64,000 bases of DNA from Microbulbifer agarilyticus (GCF_019800665.1 NZ_JAHVKO010000001.1:868001-932000), one strand, 5' to 3'; positions 8,383 through 18,183 are shown, counted from the stretch's first letter. Made by a program: numbers and translations. The notes: generated from the letters alone by a model not told the origin.

Positions 8383-9528
8383 TTATATCAGCCGATACAG
8401 GCAGTCTTTCAGCCCGACCGCGCGCTGATCCATAAACAGGCTCTGCCCCATACGCGAGGTAACATAACCGAAGCCCACTTCAACCTCGGGATCCGCAAAG
8501 CCAACGCTGCCGCCGGCACCCGGATGCCCAAAGCCTTTGGCACCACCAAACGCCAGATCTCGCGCGGCACCTGACTTCAGGAAACCACAGCCGAAGGCCA
8601 CATCTGTTTGTAGTATGGCGTCTTGACCACGGGTTTGTTCTTGCGTCGCGTCCGCGAGCGCTCCCGAAGACAGTAATTGGGGGGCATCACTGGCAAGGTC
8701 ACCATAAACGGCCGCGAGGTCGCGGGCACTGAAATGGCCGTTGGCTGCTGGTATCAACGCACCTCGCCACGCATCACCGTTTGTACCCATCATGAGTGAT
8801 ACCGGATTGGTAAACGCTGTAGCCACGGGACCCTGACGATCTTCCTTGATTGAGCGGCCGATCGCATTATCACGCAGCTCCGGTAGCGGCTTTTTCAAAG
8901 GCCCCACGTCGGCAATATGCGTGGAGCGATGCCCCACTCCACCGAAACCGCCATCCAGTTCAAGCGGATCACCAATTCCACTGCGATACAGGTCACGTAC
9001 AGTGCGACCACTGGCCGCCTCGATCAGCCCCCCCACGGTCCATCCATACAGAAATGGCGAGTAACCCTGCTGGCTACCCGGTTCCCACCAGGGTGTGGTT
9101 GCGGCTACTTGCTGCAACGCGCGGTTCCAATCGTAGATCAGGTCGTCTGCAACTTTCTCGGAAAACGCGATCACTCCGCTGCGATGGCTCAATAATTGGC
9201 GGCCTGTGACCAGCGATTTACCCGCTTGCGCAAAGTCCGGCCAATAATGGGCAACGGGCAAGTCGAGATCGAGGTTCCCAGCGGCAACCTGCTGCAGTGC
9301 AATCAGGGCAAGAATGCCCTTGGATGACGAGAATACATTAACGAGGGTATCTTCCTCGAAGTCCTGCGTCCCCGCACGATCGGTAGTACCGGCCCAAAGG
9401 GACGCAACCACCTCGCCTTCTTGGACTGCACAAAATGATGCCCCTACATCACCATGATCGCGGAAGTTAGACGCAAAAGCGTCGTAGAGGGCCTCAAAGC
9501 CCGGGGCACAGTATCCCTGAATATCCAT
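8383..9528 (-). CDS. Serine hydrolase of the class C beta-lactamase / family VIII esterase fold
   Basis: A 381-residue protein with the penicillin-binding-protein-like fold. The nucleophile motif SxxK is S67-S-S-K70 in NVFSSSKG and the second motif is Y156-S-P in GSQQGYSPFLYGW. LLSHRSG near residue 113 and GFGHPGAGGSVGFADP in the C-terminal third are typical of EstB-like carboxylesterases. No signal peptide is visible, so it is probably cytoplasmic and an esterase rather than a true beta-lactamase. Substrate cannot be read from sequence. Confidence 0.9.
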   Translation of the reverse strand: MDIQGYCAPGFEALYDAFASNFRDHGDVGASFCAVQEGEVVASLWAGTTDRAGTQDFEEDTLVNVFSSSKGILALIALQQVAAGNLDLDLPVAHYWPDFAQAGKSLVTGRQLLSHRSGVIAFSEKVADDLIYDWNRALQQVAATTPWWEPGSQQGYSPFLYGWTVGGLIEAASGRTVRDLYRSGIGDPLELDGGFGGVGHRSTHIADVGPLKKPLPELRDNAIGRSIKEDRQGPVATAFTNPVSLMMGTNGDAWRGALIPAANGHFSARDLAAVYGDLASDAPQLLSSGALADATQEQTRGQDAILQTDVAFGCGFLKSGAARDLAFGGAKGFGHPGAGGSVGFADPEVEVGFGYVTSRMGQSLFMDQRAVGLKDCLYRLI

Positions 9529-9668
9529 TGAGTGCAGTTACCAGTTGATAGTGGAGGCTAGGTCCAGTCCCGCGGCGGCGCGGCCGGATTCCGGCCTACC
9601 TTGAGGATCGATGGGGTAAATCGGGGCGCAAGGATAACGGATACCCCGGTAGCTGTTAAGCGCCGCCC

Positions 9669-10508
9669 CTAGGACTCTTCGTCGACGGGCTCTTCGAAGT
9701 CTTCAAGGCGATAACCGCACTGCTTGCAGTACTCCGCGTCGGCGTCGTGCCCGCTTTTTCCACAGTTGTGACAACGGGCAAGCTGTTTCTCCCGGCCGAG
9801 CTCATGTGCCAGTTCCGCGGTCACAATCCCGGTAGGTACCGCGATAATGGAGTAGCCGATCAGCATGGTCATTGCTGCAATGGCTTGCCCCAGTGGCGTA
9901 TGCGGAGTGATATCGCCATAGCCAACCGTGGTGATGGTGACAATGGTCCAGTAGATACTCTTCGGGATACTGGTAAAGCCATGGCGCGGCCCTTCCACGA
10001 TAAACATGACGCTGCCAAAGATAATGCAAATCACCAGAACGCTGGTGTAGAACACCAGAATTCGACGGCGCGCTTGCCAGAGTGAGCGCACCAGAAGATT
10101 CGCATCCCGCAAATACCGCACCAGCTTGAGTACCCGAAAAATTCGCAGTACCCGCAGCAAGCGGATTACCATCAGATAGGTAGCGCCGGTAAAAATCAGT
10201 GCGAGATAGCTGGGCAGGATCGCCAGTAAATCGACAATGCCATAGAAGCTGGTGACATATTCACGGCGATCACGAGCGCAATATATGCGCGCCAAGTATT
10301 CCACCGTAAATAGCCCGGTGAAAAACCACTCCAGGACATAGAAAGTCTCGCCAAAACGCACCCATAGAGATTCCACCGACGCGAATAGCACCAGTGCGAC
10401 ACTGAGCAGAATCGCCCAGATCAGGAATACATCAAAATTCTTACCCGCGGGCGAATCGGTGCCGAAGATAATTTCATTCAGCCGTTTGCGGGTCCCGGTA
10501 AGCGCCAT
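9669..10508 (-). CDS. Kv-type voltage-gated potassium channel with C-terminal zinc ribbon
   Basis: A 279-residue six-helix channel subunit. An arginine-rich S4 (VIRLLRVLRIFRVLKLVRYLR, about 114-134; shown only in part as conserved) is followed by S5, a pore helix and the selectivity filter TVGYGD at 194-199, then S6 (IAAMTMLIGYSIIAVPTGIV). After S6 the chain ends in a four-cysteine zinc ribbon, C246xxC249 and C261xxC264, instead of a larger regulatory domain. It should form a tetrameric inner-membrane K+ channel opened by voltage. The ribbon may be structural or a gating element. Confidence 0.93.
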   Translation of the reverse strand: MALTGTRKRLNEIIFGTDSPAGKNFDVFLIWAILLSVALVLFASVESLWVRFGETFYVLEWFFTGLFTVEYLARIYCARDRREYVTSFYGIVDLLAILPSYLALIFTGATYLMVIRLLRVLRIFRVLKLVRYLRDANLLVRSLWQARRRILVFYTSVLVICIIFGSVMFIVEGPRHGFTSIPKSIYWTIVTITTVGYGDITPHTPLGQAIAAMTMLIGYSIIAVPTGIVTAELAHELGREKQLARCHNCGKSGHDADAEYCKQCGYRLEDFEEPVDEES

Positions 10509-10644
10509 GAATTCGAGCCTTTCGCCTTATTGAACTAGGTGACATTCTAGCCGACCTCTGGGTCGCAGAATACGCCAGCGCTTTGTCCGCTTCCACTGTA
10601 TCCGCTATGCTTCGCCACCGGATTCTTCCGGGCACACAATTTTG

Positions 10645-10654
10645 CCCCCCCCCC
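10645..10654. repeat. C10 homopolymer upstream of yciH
   Basis: Ten consecutive C residues lie 35 bases before the yciH ATG, within the probable promoter or leader. Tracts of this length are prone to slippage; function unknown. Confidence 0.85.
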
Positions 10655-10689
10655 TTTCCACTGAATGAGCTGACTGACCGGGAACTGAC

Positions 10690-11013
10690 ATGCGCGACAA
10701 AAGCCGACTCGTATACTCCACTGACCGCGGCCGGATCAAGGAAGAAAAGCCCGAAGAGAAGCGCCATAGCGGTGATGGTATTGTGCGAATTCAGCGAGAG
10801 ACCAAGGGACGCAAAGGTAAAGGCGTCACCTGCGTTCGGGGCGTAGAAGGCACTGATAGCGAGCTCAAGCTCTTGCTGGCAGAGCTGAAAAAGCGCTGCG
10901 GCTGTGGCGGTGCACTGAAAGATGGCGTGATAGAGATTCAGGGCGACAAGCGAGACGAGATCAAAGCGGTACTCGAAGCAAAAAGCTACAAGGTGAAACT
11001 CGCTGGGGGCTAG
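10690..11013 (+). CDS. yciH: SUI1/eIF1-family translation factor YciH
   Basis: A 107-residue protein with the SUI1 fold. GKGVTCVRGVEGTDSELKLLLAELKKRCGCGGALKDGVIEIQGD is the region conserved between archaeal/eukaryotic eIF1 and bacterial YciH. Bacterial members bind the 30S subunit and influence initiation fidelity, with no essential role known. The ATG at 10690 has GGGAA upstream. A C10 tract lies within the upstream gap. It converges on the large membrane protein gene. Confidence 0.92.
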   Translation: MRDKSRLVYSTDRGRIKEEKPEEKRHSGDGIVRIQRETKGRKGKGVTCVRGVEGTDSELKLLLAELKKRCGCGGALKDGVIEIQGDKRDEIKAVLEAKSYKVKLAGG

Positions 11014-11068
11014 GCCACAGCACGGGCAGCGCCAAGCTAGCCCTACCCGCCCCCATTTACCCCTTCAG

Positions 11069-13720
11069 CTAGGCAGATATTGCCGCGAGGCGTAGAGGTT
11101 TTACCTTAATTCGCTTCTCTTCTTCGAGGCATAGTTTCAGTAGACGCGCCAGCTCCAATTGGTAGGCTTCCTGCACCACGCCACATACCGTCTTGCAACG
11201 CAATTCGAGCGCCTGAAGTCCGCTGGCGAGCTCATCCTTGCGCCCACTGAGCGACAACTCAATAACCCCTTCACCGCAGGCAGACAACTTTTGCTGCTGA
11301 GGCGCACTCATTCCCAGACCATGGCTTGCAACCAGCTGGTTCAGTTTGCGCACCTGCTCACAGATGATCTGCGGGTACTTTTGCAACAGGGCTTGCGGCA
11401 GCTCCTGTTGCGGCAATCGTTCAATCAGCTCGCACACTACATCACCGTAGCGGCCGAGTACGGTAAGCGGCTCGGCCAGCGCATCAAAGCCACGCAGGCG
11501 TGAAACCGCAGCCTCCGCACCCGTGCGAGCCCCCCTGTCCATCGTGGCAATGGTTCTCGTAATACGCTGATAAAACAGGCTGTGAATCAAGTGCCGCTGC
11601 TGCTGACACTCTTCGAGACGCACGCGATTGTCGCGGACAGATTCATCCGCAGCAGACGGTGTCGTGCCACTCAGGTCATAACTTCGCGGATCGATACGCA
11701 GGTTTGCTCGCACCAGCGCCGCACCAACCTGGATACGCGCACTACTGAGCTGCAGTTGTGCCCGACGCTGCTCCAGTTCCTGCAAGTCCAGCAAGCGCGA
11801 ACGCAGCCAGTCAATGGACGTCTGCAGATCAAGCTCTGCCAATTCATTGTTGGTGGGGAGTTCAAGGTGCAGGAAATCCCGAGGGATTACCCGGTTGAAA
11901 TACTCCGTCAAAACCTGCTGTGCCGCTTCACTCTCCTTGTCGGACTCCAGAAGCAAGCGGTTCTCTACAGGACGGCAACTATCGTCGCCATCAGCACGGC
12001 TTACCCGACCACAAAGCTCTGCAAAGTCGTCAAAGAGCTTTTGCAGTGAGAAGTCGACGCGCTGCAATTGAGGGGCGCAATCGTGCGCCTCTACTGCAGC
12101 AATACGCTGGTGCCCCGCCGGTTCGTCCGTTGGCCAGAACTCCGTCTCCTGCCCCATTGCGGCATCGATTCCGGTCTTGTCTTCGCTGCTCAGATTGTTA
12201 TACATCCAGCGAACCGCGGCCGGTACTTCGGCCAGTTTCTTACCGATCAGCTGTGCCTCGCGGTTGATCTCGCTGCAGATCAGGTCCGAATGCACCAGGT
12301 AATTCCAACGTTCCGCGAAGCCCTGAAAACCGTCACTGCCCAGCAAATACGCCACGGTCCTGTCCGCCTGCGCCTCCAGATACCGGCCTAAACGCCCACT
12401 CAGGCGACCGTGGATATTTTGTAGTCGCTCCACAACGGGAATCAGTGCATGACCACACAAAGCAAACATCCGATGCAAGGGACGCACCGGGGTAATTACA
12501 CTGTCATCGCTACCGAAAATGGTGCGTTCTTGTTCGAATGCTTCCTGCATGTTGTGCAAGCGCTGCGCGGTACCAATGGATAGCTCTGTTGCCAGACGGC
12601 TCCAGCGGTCTTGGTAATAACTGAACGCGCGGCCAATTAGCCCGAGAACATCTCCGCCTTGCAAACTGGCGACCGCCGCAAGGCCCAGAGAAAGCCGGAA
12701 TTGCCCCTGGCCCGCCTTGATCACTTTGACTTGTGCGCCAGGCGTCACTACCACCTGAGTGCCTACCACTGCGCTCGACAGGTTTTGCGGGCCTTTCTGC
12801 TTTGTCGCTATACCCAGTCCGCAGGTATCTTCAACAACATCCAATAGCAAGAACAGGCCCGGAGCGTCTTTCTTCAGTAGGCGCAGAGCCTGATTCTCCT
12901 GCCCCTCTTCCGCACTTCCTTCCGTGCCACGGGCGGTGTAGAACGGGTAAACCATCACCGCGCCCACAAACAGCACAAGCAGCCCCGTCAGCACTGCACC
13001 CAAAATTGTTGCAGCACCAAACTCACCAGCAAGGGCCGCTGCAGGCATTGACCACAATGCCATGCCCAGCTGATACAAACACAGGCACAGCAGCAGCGCG
13101 AAGCCCACAGGCACGATGGCCGCCGCCAATATGTGCGGGAACAATGCAATGCGCGATGCCAGCGACGCATTCTGAGGTGCCACCTCGTCCTGGAACAGCG
13201 CGCGCAGCTGCTTCCATGCAGTGCCGTTCTTGTGGCTATTTGGCGCCTTCTGGGCAGAGCCTTCGCCCGCTACCGGATTTTTTGCTTGCTGCTGAGCCGC
13301 CTCACTTACTACCGGGGCTTTGGAAGGTTTCAGCTCACTAGCCGCCTGCTGGTCGCTGGGTTCCGGTGCAGCCACCTCGGTATGCGGTTTACTTGCGTCG
13401 AGCGCGGCTTGGCCACCTTGGCTTTTTCGCGCCTCACGCTGACGGGCAAACTTGAGGCGCGCAAGGATTGCCTGATTATCAAACTTGCCTGCCGGGTGTA
13501 CTTCGATCTTCAAACCCAATTGCTGCAATTGTGTGCGGTACTGCACCACCTGCGCGGATGAGAGCTGATCTTTAATCACCCAGCCTTTCAGAAACAGCTT
13601 TTTGCCCTGTTCAGAACCAATGGAAAAGGTACTGATCAGTTGTTGCAAAACTTCCTGAGGCGCCTTGGCGCGGACGGTTTTTCCCGCAGAGACAATTTGA
13701 AACCTTTCCTGGTTCGCCAT
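11069..13720 (-). CDS. Large membrane protein resembling a degenerate M48 metallopeptidase
   Basis: An 883-residue protein; ATG 13720 follows GAGGA. Order: an N-terminal ~85-residue domain with LFLKGWVIKDQLSSAQVVQYRTQLQQLG, a charged Pro/Ala-rich linker, two transmembrane segments (about 196-222 and 235-260), then a region resembling M48 peptidases. That region has APGLFLLLDVVED (PGLYxLVDELA-like) and LSLGLAAVASLQGGDVLGLIG, with GRAFSY at 363-368 where M48 has AHELGH. EAQAD at 449-453 matches the downstream ExxxD. Both helix zinc ligands and the catalytic Glu are therefore absent, suggesting a pseudopeptidase. The last 400 residues are helical and unrecognised. The M48 relation is my alignment by eye. 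Confidence 0.6.
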   Translation of the reverse strand: MANQERFQIVSAGKTVRAKAPQEVLQQLISTFSIGSEQGKKLFLKGWVIKDQLSSAQVVQYRTQLQQLGLKIEVHPAGKFDNQAILARLKFARQREARKSQGGQAALDASKPHTEVAAPEPSDQQAASELKPSKAPVVSEAAQQQAKNPVAGEGSAQKAPNSHKNGTAWKQLRALFQDEVAPQNASLASRIALFPHILAAAIVPVGFALLLCLCLYQLGMALWSMPAAALAGEFGAATILGAVLTGLLVLFVGAVMVYPFYTARGTEGSAEEGQENQALRLLKKDAPGLFLLLDVVEDTCGLGIATKQKGPQNLSSAVVGTQVVVTPGAQVKVIKAGQGQFRLSLGLAAVASLQGGDVLGLIGRAFSYYQDRWSRLATELSIGTAQRLHNMQEAFEQERTIFGSDDSVITPVRPLHRMFALCGHALIPVVERLQNIHGRLSGRLGRYLEAQADRTVAYLLGSDGFQGFAERWNYLVHSDLICSEINREAQLIGKKLAEVPAAVRWMYNNLSSEDKTGIDAAMGQETEFWPTDEPAGHQRIAAVEAHDCAPQLQRVDFSLQKLFDDFAELCGRVSRADGDDSCRPVENRLLLESDKESEAAQQVLTEYFNRVIPRDFLHLELPTNNELAELDLQTSIDWLRSRLLDLQELEQRRAQLQLSSARIQVGAALVRANLRIDPRSYDLSGTTPSAADESVRDNRVRLEECQQQRHLIHSLFYQRITRTIATMDRGARTGAEAAVSRLRGFDALAEPLTVLGRYGDVVCELIERLPQQELPQALLQKYPQIICEQVRKLNQLVASHGLGMSAPQQQKLSACGEGVIELSLSGRKDELASGLQALELRCKTVCGVVQEAYQLELARLLKLCLEEEKRIKVKPLRLAAISA

Positions 13721-13916
13721 GAATTCCTCGCCGCCACCCGGGGCTAGATTTATAGTAATACGGCTGAGATTAAGGGATTCCTTCCAGGGCAGATGGGGAC
13801 TGGTTCTCACTCGAATAAGCTATTAACAGTCGAGCGACCAATTGCCCACTGGTTCACAGCAAGGCCACAAACCGCATCGCATTGTTAGGTGGGGCCCACG
13901 TCACAGATTCTATGGG

Positions 13917-15422
13917 TTAGTTAGGATGCTTGGGCTTGGCGCCCGACGCAGATTCTGGTGACCAAACAGACAACTCAACACCGGGAATATGATGGTCACG
14001 CGCATCGAACACGGGCTCCTTAACACCGCGCCGGAGCTGTGCCTCATAATCGGCAACCACTTTCAGAGCCACGCCAGACAACAGTAGGATCGCCAGCAGA
14101 TTCGCCGACGCCATAAAGCCCATGGACATATCTGCCATATTCCACAACAGTGAAAAATTGTCCGAGCTACCACTGTACGCCACCCAGGCGCCAAACAAGA
14201 TGAAGCAGATGTAGAGCGCCCGGTAGCAGAAGATGGATACACGGGTATGCCACAGATAGAAGATGTTGGTTTCCGCGTAGTAGTAATTGGCAATGATCGA
14301 GGTAAACGCGAAGAACAGCAGCGCTATCGCCAGGAAGCTATTTCCCCAGGGGCCAACCTCACTGGCAAGAGCAGCCTGCGTCAGTGTCACACCTTCCACA
14401 ACGCCGGCATACTCCACACCACTCAGCAGAATAATACTGGCCGTCGCGGTACAGATCATCATGGTGTCGAGAAACACCGAGGCCATTTGTACGTAACCCT
14501 GTACTACCGGGTGCTTAACGTCCGCAGCGGCACCCACGTTAGGCGATGACCCCATCCCTGCCTCGTTCGAGAACAACCCGCGCTTGATGCCGTTCGCAAT
14601 CACCGCACCAAATGCCCCGGCGCCCATTTCCTGGGCACCGAAGGCACTGCCGATAATGAAACCAAATACCTCGGGCAAGCGCTCGATGTTCAGCACCACA
14701 ATGGCGAAGGCGATTGCGATATAGCAAAGTGCCATGATGGGCACAACGATACCGGCAAAGCGGCCGATGGAGTGAATACCGCCGAACACAATCACGCCAG
14801 CCAGCACTGCGATCACACAACCCATCAAGAGCGGATTGATGCCCCATGCCTCGTGCACCGCGTCTGCCATGGCGTTGGCCTGTACCGCGTTAAAGAAGAA
14901 GCCGAAGCAGATCACCAGAAAGATTGAGAACGCCACCGACAACCACTTCCAGTTTCGCCCGAGTCCTTTGTCGATATAGTACGCAGGCCCACCGCGGAAG
15001 GTCCCGGGCTCGTCCCCGGTTTCCTTGAAGGTCTGGGCCAGGGTGTTCTCAATCAAGCTTGTCGCCATGCCCACCAGCGCAACAACCCACATCCAGAAAA
15101 CCGCCCCCGGTCCGCCGGCGGTAATCGCTACCGCCACCCCGGCAATATTGCCTGTGCCAACCCGCGCCGCCGCACTGGTAGCGAATGCCTGAAAGGAAGA
15201 AATCGAGTCGTCACTTTCTTTGTGAAAACTGTGTGCCATCACGCGAATCATGTGCCCGAAGCCGCGGATCTGTATGAATCCAGTGCGCACCGTGAAATAG
15301 AGACCCGCAGGTAGCAGCGCGGCAATCAAGATGCCGACCCACCAGATACCGCCTACCCCACCCCAGGTAATCTGGTTGCCTATGCTGATGACGGAATGGA
15401 AAAAATCTGAAAGTGCCTGCAT
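13917..15422 (-). CDS. Sodium:alanine/glycine symporter (AGCS family)
   Basis: A ~501-residue inner-membrane carrier with about eleven hydrophobic segments, importing alanine or glycine with Na+. Family signatures are SSFQAFATSAAARVGTGNIAGVAVAI, GGPGAVFWMW, FRGGPAYYI and GIKRGLFSNEAGMGSSP. I chose ATG 15422 (MQALSDFFHSV, like family N-termini); an in-frame GTG at 15455 adds eleven atypical residues. The ribosome site is weak for either start. It diverges from the S9 peptidase gene, so peptide breakdown and amino acid import may be linked. I found no glycine-riboswitch sequence upstream. Confidence 0.92.
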   Translation of the reverse strand: MQALSDFFHSVISIGNQITWGGVGGIWWVGILIAALLPAGLYFTVRTGFIQIRGFGHMIRVMAHSFHKESDDSISSFQAFATSAAARVGTGNIAGVAVAITAGGPGAVFWMWVVALVGMATSLIENTLAQTFKETGDEPGTFRGGPAYYIDKGLGRNWKWLSVAFSIFLVICFGFFFNAVQANAMADAVHEAWGINPLLMGCVIAVLAGVIVFGGIHSIGRFAGIVVPIMALCYIAIAFAIVVLNIERLPEVFGFIIGSAFGAQEMGAGAFGAVIANGIKRGLFSNEAGMGSSPNVGAAADVKHPVVQGYVQMASVFLDTMMICTATASIILLSGVEYAGVVEGVTLTQAALASEVGPWGNSFLAIALLFFAFTSIIANYYYAETNIFYLWHTRVSIFCYRALYICFILFGAWVAYSGSSDNFSLLWNMADMSMGFMASANLLAILLLSGVALKVVADYEAQLRRGVKEPVFDARDHHIPGVELSVWSPESASGAKPKHPN

Positions 15423-15649
15423 TCCTATTTTCACTCTTGCGAATACATACGCCACGGCCCTGTGCCGACATCGTGCGCAACAAAAAAGTATCGCGCGACA
15501 AGCGACGAAAAATTGTCTATAGAATCAGTAAAGATCAGCCACCGGAAAGCGCCAATGCCACCCTTGTTACCGGCAGGCGCTGACGTACAATATCGCCAAA
15601 CCAGTCCGCTCAAACGACTGAAAAAAGAACAAGGAACAGACTCAACATT

Positions 15650-17656
15650 ATGTCGTCTCGCAATGTCTCCTCTCCCGATACACCGGCTCGTGGCGATTCC
15701 ACGACCGCGCCTTATGGCAGCTGGAAATCCCCAATAACCGCAAACCTGCTTACCGGGGGTAACGTCCGCCTCAGTGAGGCTCAGCTCTTTGACGGCAAGG
15801 CATATTGGTTAGAGTCGCGCCCAACGGAAAAAGGACGTTCCGCGCTGGTGGAATGTGACTATTCGGACCCGGCAGGCCCTAAAACCAGAGACTTGCTGCC
15901 AGCGCCCTTGAGCATTCGTTCCAAGGCGCACGAGTATGGCGGTGGCGTCTACACCATCGGTGGTGGCCACGTTTATTTCGTGCTCGCGGCCGATCAACGT
16001 ATTTACCGTATGCCACTGGACGGCCATACCCCGGAGGCAATTACCCCGGAAGGCCCGTTCCATTACGCAGACCTGCAACTTGACGCGTCCCGTAACCGGC
16101 TTATCTGCGTACAGGAAGATAATTCAGACCCAGCCTCGGAAGCAGTGGCGCGGTTAATAGCCATTGACCTCAAGCACGCGAATGAAAGTGACTCAACGCC
16201 CCGGCAAACCGTATTGGCCGAAGGCGCGGACTTTTACGCATCGCCAAGTCTCAGCCCAGACGGTAAACAACTCAGCTTCCTGCAGTGGCATCACCCCAAC
16301 ATGCCATGGGATTCAACAGAACTCTTGATCGCCGAATTCGATAAGGATGGCGGTATCCCGCAGGTGCAGAAAATTGCCGGCGGCCAAGGGGAATCGATCT
16401 TTCAGCCCCAGTGGTCCCCCAGTGGGGACCTGTTCTACGTTTCCGACAAAAGCAACTGGTGGAATATTTACTGGGCAGGAAGCGACAAGCCCATCTGGGA
16501 GCTCGACGCCGAATTCGCAACACCGCAATGGGTGTTCGGAATGTCGACCTACGGATTCCTGGATGCAAACACTATCTTCTGCACCTATACCCAGCAGGGA
16601 ATCTGGAAACTTGCGCGCATCGACTTGAAGCGCGGGCAACACGTTCAGCTCGATCACCCCGGTTGCGATTTCGAAAGCATCCGCTGTGCACAAAATCAGG
16701 CCGTATTCATTGGCAGCGGCACGACGGACTTCCCGGCGGTTTATCAGTACTCGGGAGCAAGCGACACCTTCCAGACCCTCGCCAGCAGTAGCTCGGTCCC
16801 CGTAGATGCCACGTATTTTTCTCCCGCGCAGCCCCTGACCTATGCGGTTGGCGAACGCGAGGTACATGCCTTTTTCTACCCGCCGCATAATCCAGATTAC
16901 CAGGCACCCGCTGAGGAAAAGCCACCGATCATTGTATTCGGGCACGGTGGCCCCACCGGCGCCACGTCCGCCGGACTCAATCTGAAGGTGCAATACTGGA
17001 CCAGCCGCGGCTTCGGAGTTCTCGACGTTAATTACTCGGGAAGTACCGGCTACGGACGGAACTATCGCGACCGCCTGGAGAACAGCTGGGGCCTGCTCGA
17101 TGTGGAAGATGTCTGTGCCGGCGCTGAGTATCTGGTTGAGCAAGGCCTCGCCGACCCCAAACGTATGCTGATAAAAGGCGGCAGCGCCGGCGGCTATACC
17201 GTGCTGGCCGCGCTGACGTTCCACAACACCTTTTCCGCAGGCGCGAGCCATTATGGCATTGGCGACCTCACCACCCTCGCCCGGGATACACACAAGTTCG
17301 AATCGCGCTATCTGGACAAGCTGGTTGGACCCTGGCCGCAGGCAGAGAATGTTTACCAGCAACGTTCGCCCATCAACCACATTGAACAGTTAGAGTGCCC
17401 GGTGATCTTTTTCCAGGGATTGGAGGACAAAGTGGTACCCCCAAACCAGGCGGAGACCATGGTCAATGCGTTGCGCGGGCGCGGCATACCCGTGGCATAC
17501 ATCACCTTTGCGGAAGAAGGGCACGGTTTCCGTGCCGCCAGCAGTATTGAAATGGCTCTTGAAGGTGAGCTCGAATTTTACAGCCGGGTCTTCAACTTCG
17601 CCCTGGCAAAAGCCGGGCCGGGTATTCAGATCGACAACCTTGAGGAAAATCGCTGA
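15650..17656 (+). CDS. S9 (prolyl oligopeptidase family) dipeptidyl aminopeptidase-like peptidase
   Basis: A 668-residue cytoplasmic serine peptidase without a signal peptide. A beta-propeller-like N-terminal region (repeated SPDGKQLSF- and WSPSGDLFY-type blades) is followed by the alpha/beta hydrolase domain. The catalytic triad reads S512 in GGSAGGY, D593 in EDKVVPP and H625 in EGHGFR. The FGHGGPTG stretch forms the oxyanion region. The stop codon overlaps the greB start as TGATG, so the two are cotranscribed. Family members cleave short peptides; specificity is not readable here. Confidence 0.92.
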   Translation: MSSRNVSSPDTPARGDSTTAPYGSWKSPITANLLTGGNVRLSEAQLFDGKAYWLESRPTEKGRSALVECDYSDPAGPKTRDLLPAPLSIRSKAHEYGGGVYTIGGGHVYFVLAADQRIYRMPLDGHTPEAITPEGPFHYADLQLDASRNRLICVQEDNSDPASEAVARLIAIDLKHANESDSTPRQTVLAEGADFYASPSLSPDGKQLSFLQWHHPNMPWDSTELLIAEFDKDGGIPQVQKIAGGQGESIFQPQWSPSGDLFYVSDKSNWWNIYWAGSDKPIWELDAEFATPQWVFGMSTYGFLDANTIFCTYTQQGIWKLARIDLKRGQHVQLDHPGCDFESIRCAQNQAVFIGSGTTDFPAVYQYSGASDTFQTLASSSSVPVDATYFSPAQPLTYAVGEREVHAFFYPPHNPDYQAPAEEKPPIIVFGHGGPTGATSAGLNLKVQYWTSRGFGVLDVNYSGSTGYGRNYRDRLENSWGLLDVEDVCAGAEYLVEQGLADPKRMLIKGGSAGGYTVLAALTFHNTFSAGASHYGIGDLTTLARDTHKFESRYLDKLVGPWPQAENVYQQRSPINHIEQLECPVIFFQGLEDKVVPPNQAETMVNALRGRGIPVAYITFAEEGHGFRAASSIEMALEGELEFYSRVFNFALAKAGPGIQIDNLEENR

Positions 17657-18183
17657 TGGGCCGCTGGCGACCACCCCGCCCCCGCGGCTCCCGCTACATT
17701 ACGCCCGAGGGCGCCGCAAGTATGCGCGCCCAAGTAAAGCAGTTGTGGGAAGTTGAGCGACCGCGGGTTACCCAGGCAGTCAGTGATGCCGCAAAACTCG
17801 GCGATCGCAGTGAGAATGCGGATTATATTTACGGCAAAAAACGCCTGCGGGAAATCGACAGTCGGGTACGCTTCCTAACCAAGCGTCTGGAAGAAATCAC
17901 CGTCGTAGACCGCATTCCCGACGATCAGGACAAGGTTTTCTTCGGCGCCTGGGTGACACTGGAGGACGAGGACGGCAAGGAAGTGAGATACCGCATTGTC
18001 GGGCCCGACGAATTTAACGTGAAAGAGGGACTGATCTCGATGGACAGCCCCGTGGCCCGTGCATTATTGGGAAAGCGGCTCGATGATGAAATCGAGATCC
18101 AGCAACATGATGTGTGGGTAACCTATTACATTACAGAAATTGGCTATCCAGAAACTCACTATGGAAGCTCTGGAGCAAGGTAG
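17656..18183 (+). CDS. greB: Transcription elongation factor GreB
   Basis: Rescues backtracked RNA polymerase by stimulating transcript cleavage through the secondary channel. The 175-residue protein has the N-terminal coiled coil with acidic tip (GDRSENADYIYGKKRLREID) and the C-terminal FKBP-like domain (VDRIPDDQDKVFFGAWVTLED...ISMDSPVARALLGK). YIYGKKRLR distinguishes GreB from GreA (YHAAKEQQ). The start overlaps the preceding stop by one base. The C-terminus is slightly extended relative to the E. coli protein. Confidence 0.95.
   Translation: MGRWRPPRPRGSRYITPEGAASMRAQVKQLWEVERPRVTQAVSDAAKLGDRSENADYIYGKKRLREIDSRVRFLTKRLEEITVVDRIPDDQDKVFFGAWVTLEDEDGKEVRYRIVGPDEFNVKEGLISMDSPVARALLGKRLDDEIEIQQHDVWVTYYITEIGYPETHYGSSGAR

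Noticed and set aside
7895..8428. 177-codon plus-strand frame starting with GTG after AGGA
   Set aside because: No spacing between AGGA and GTG, and most of it is antisense to slyX.
15423..15649. Possible glycine riboswitch before the AGCS symporter
   Set aside because: I looked for the conserved glycine-aptamer core on the minus strand and did not find it.
16313..17380. 355-codon open frame antisense to the S9 peptidase gene
   Set aside because: The sense strand carries a complete catalytic triad; the antisense product resembles nothing.
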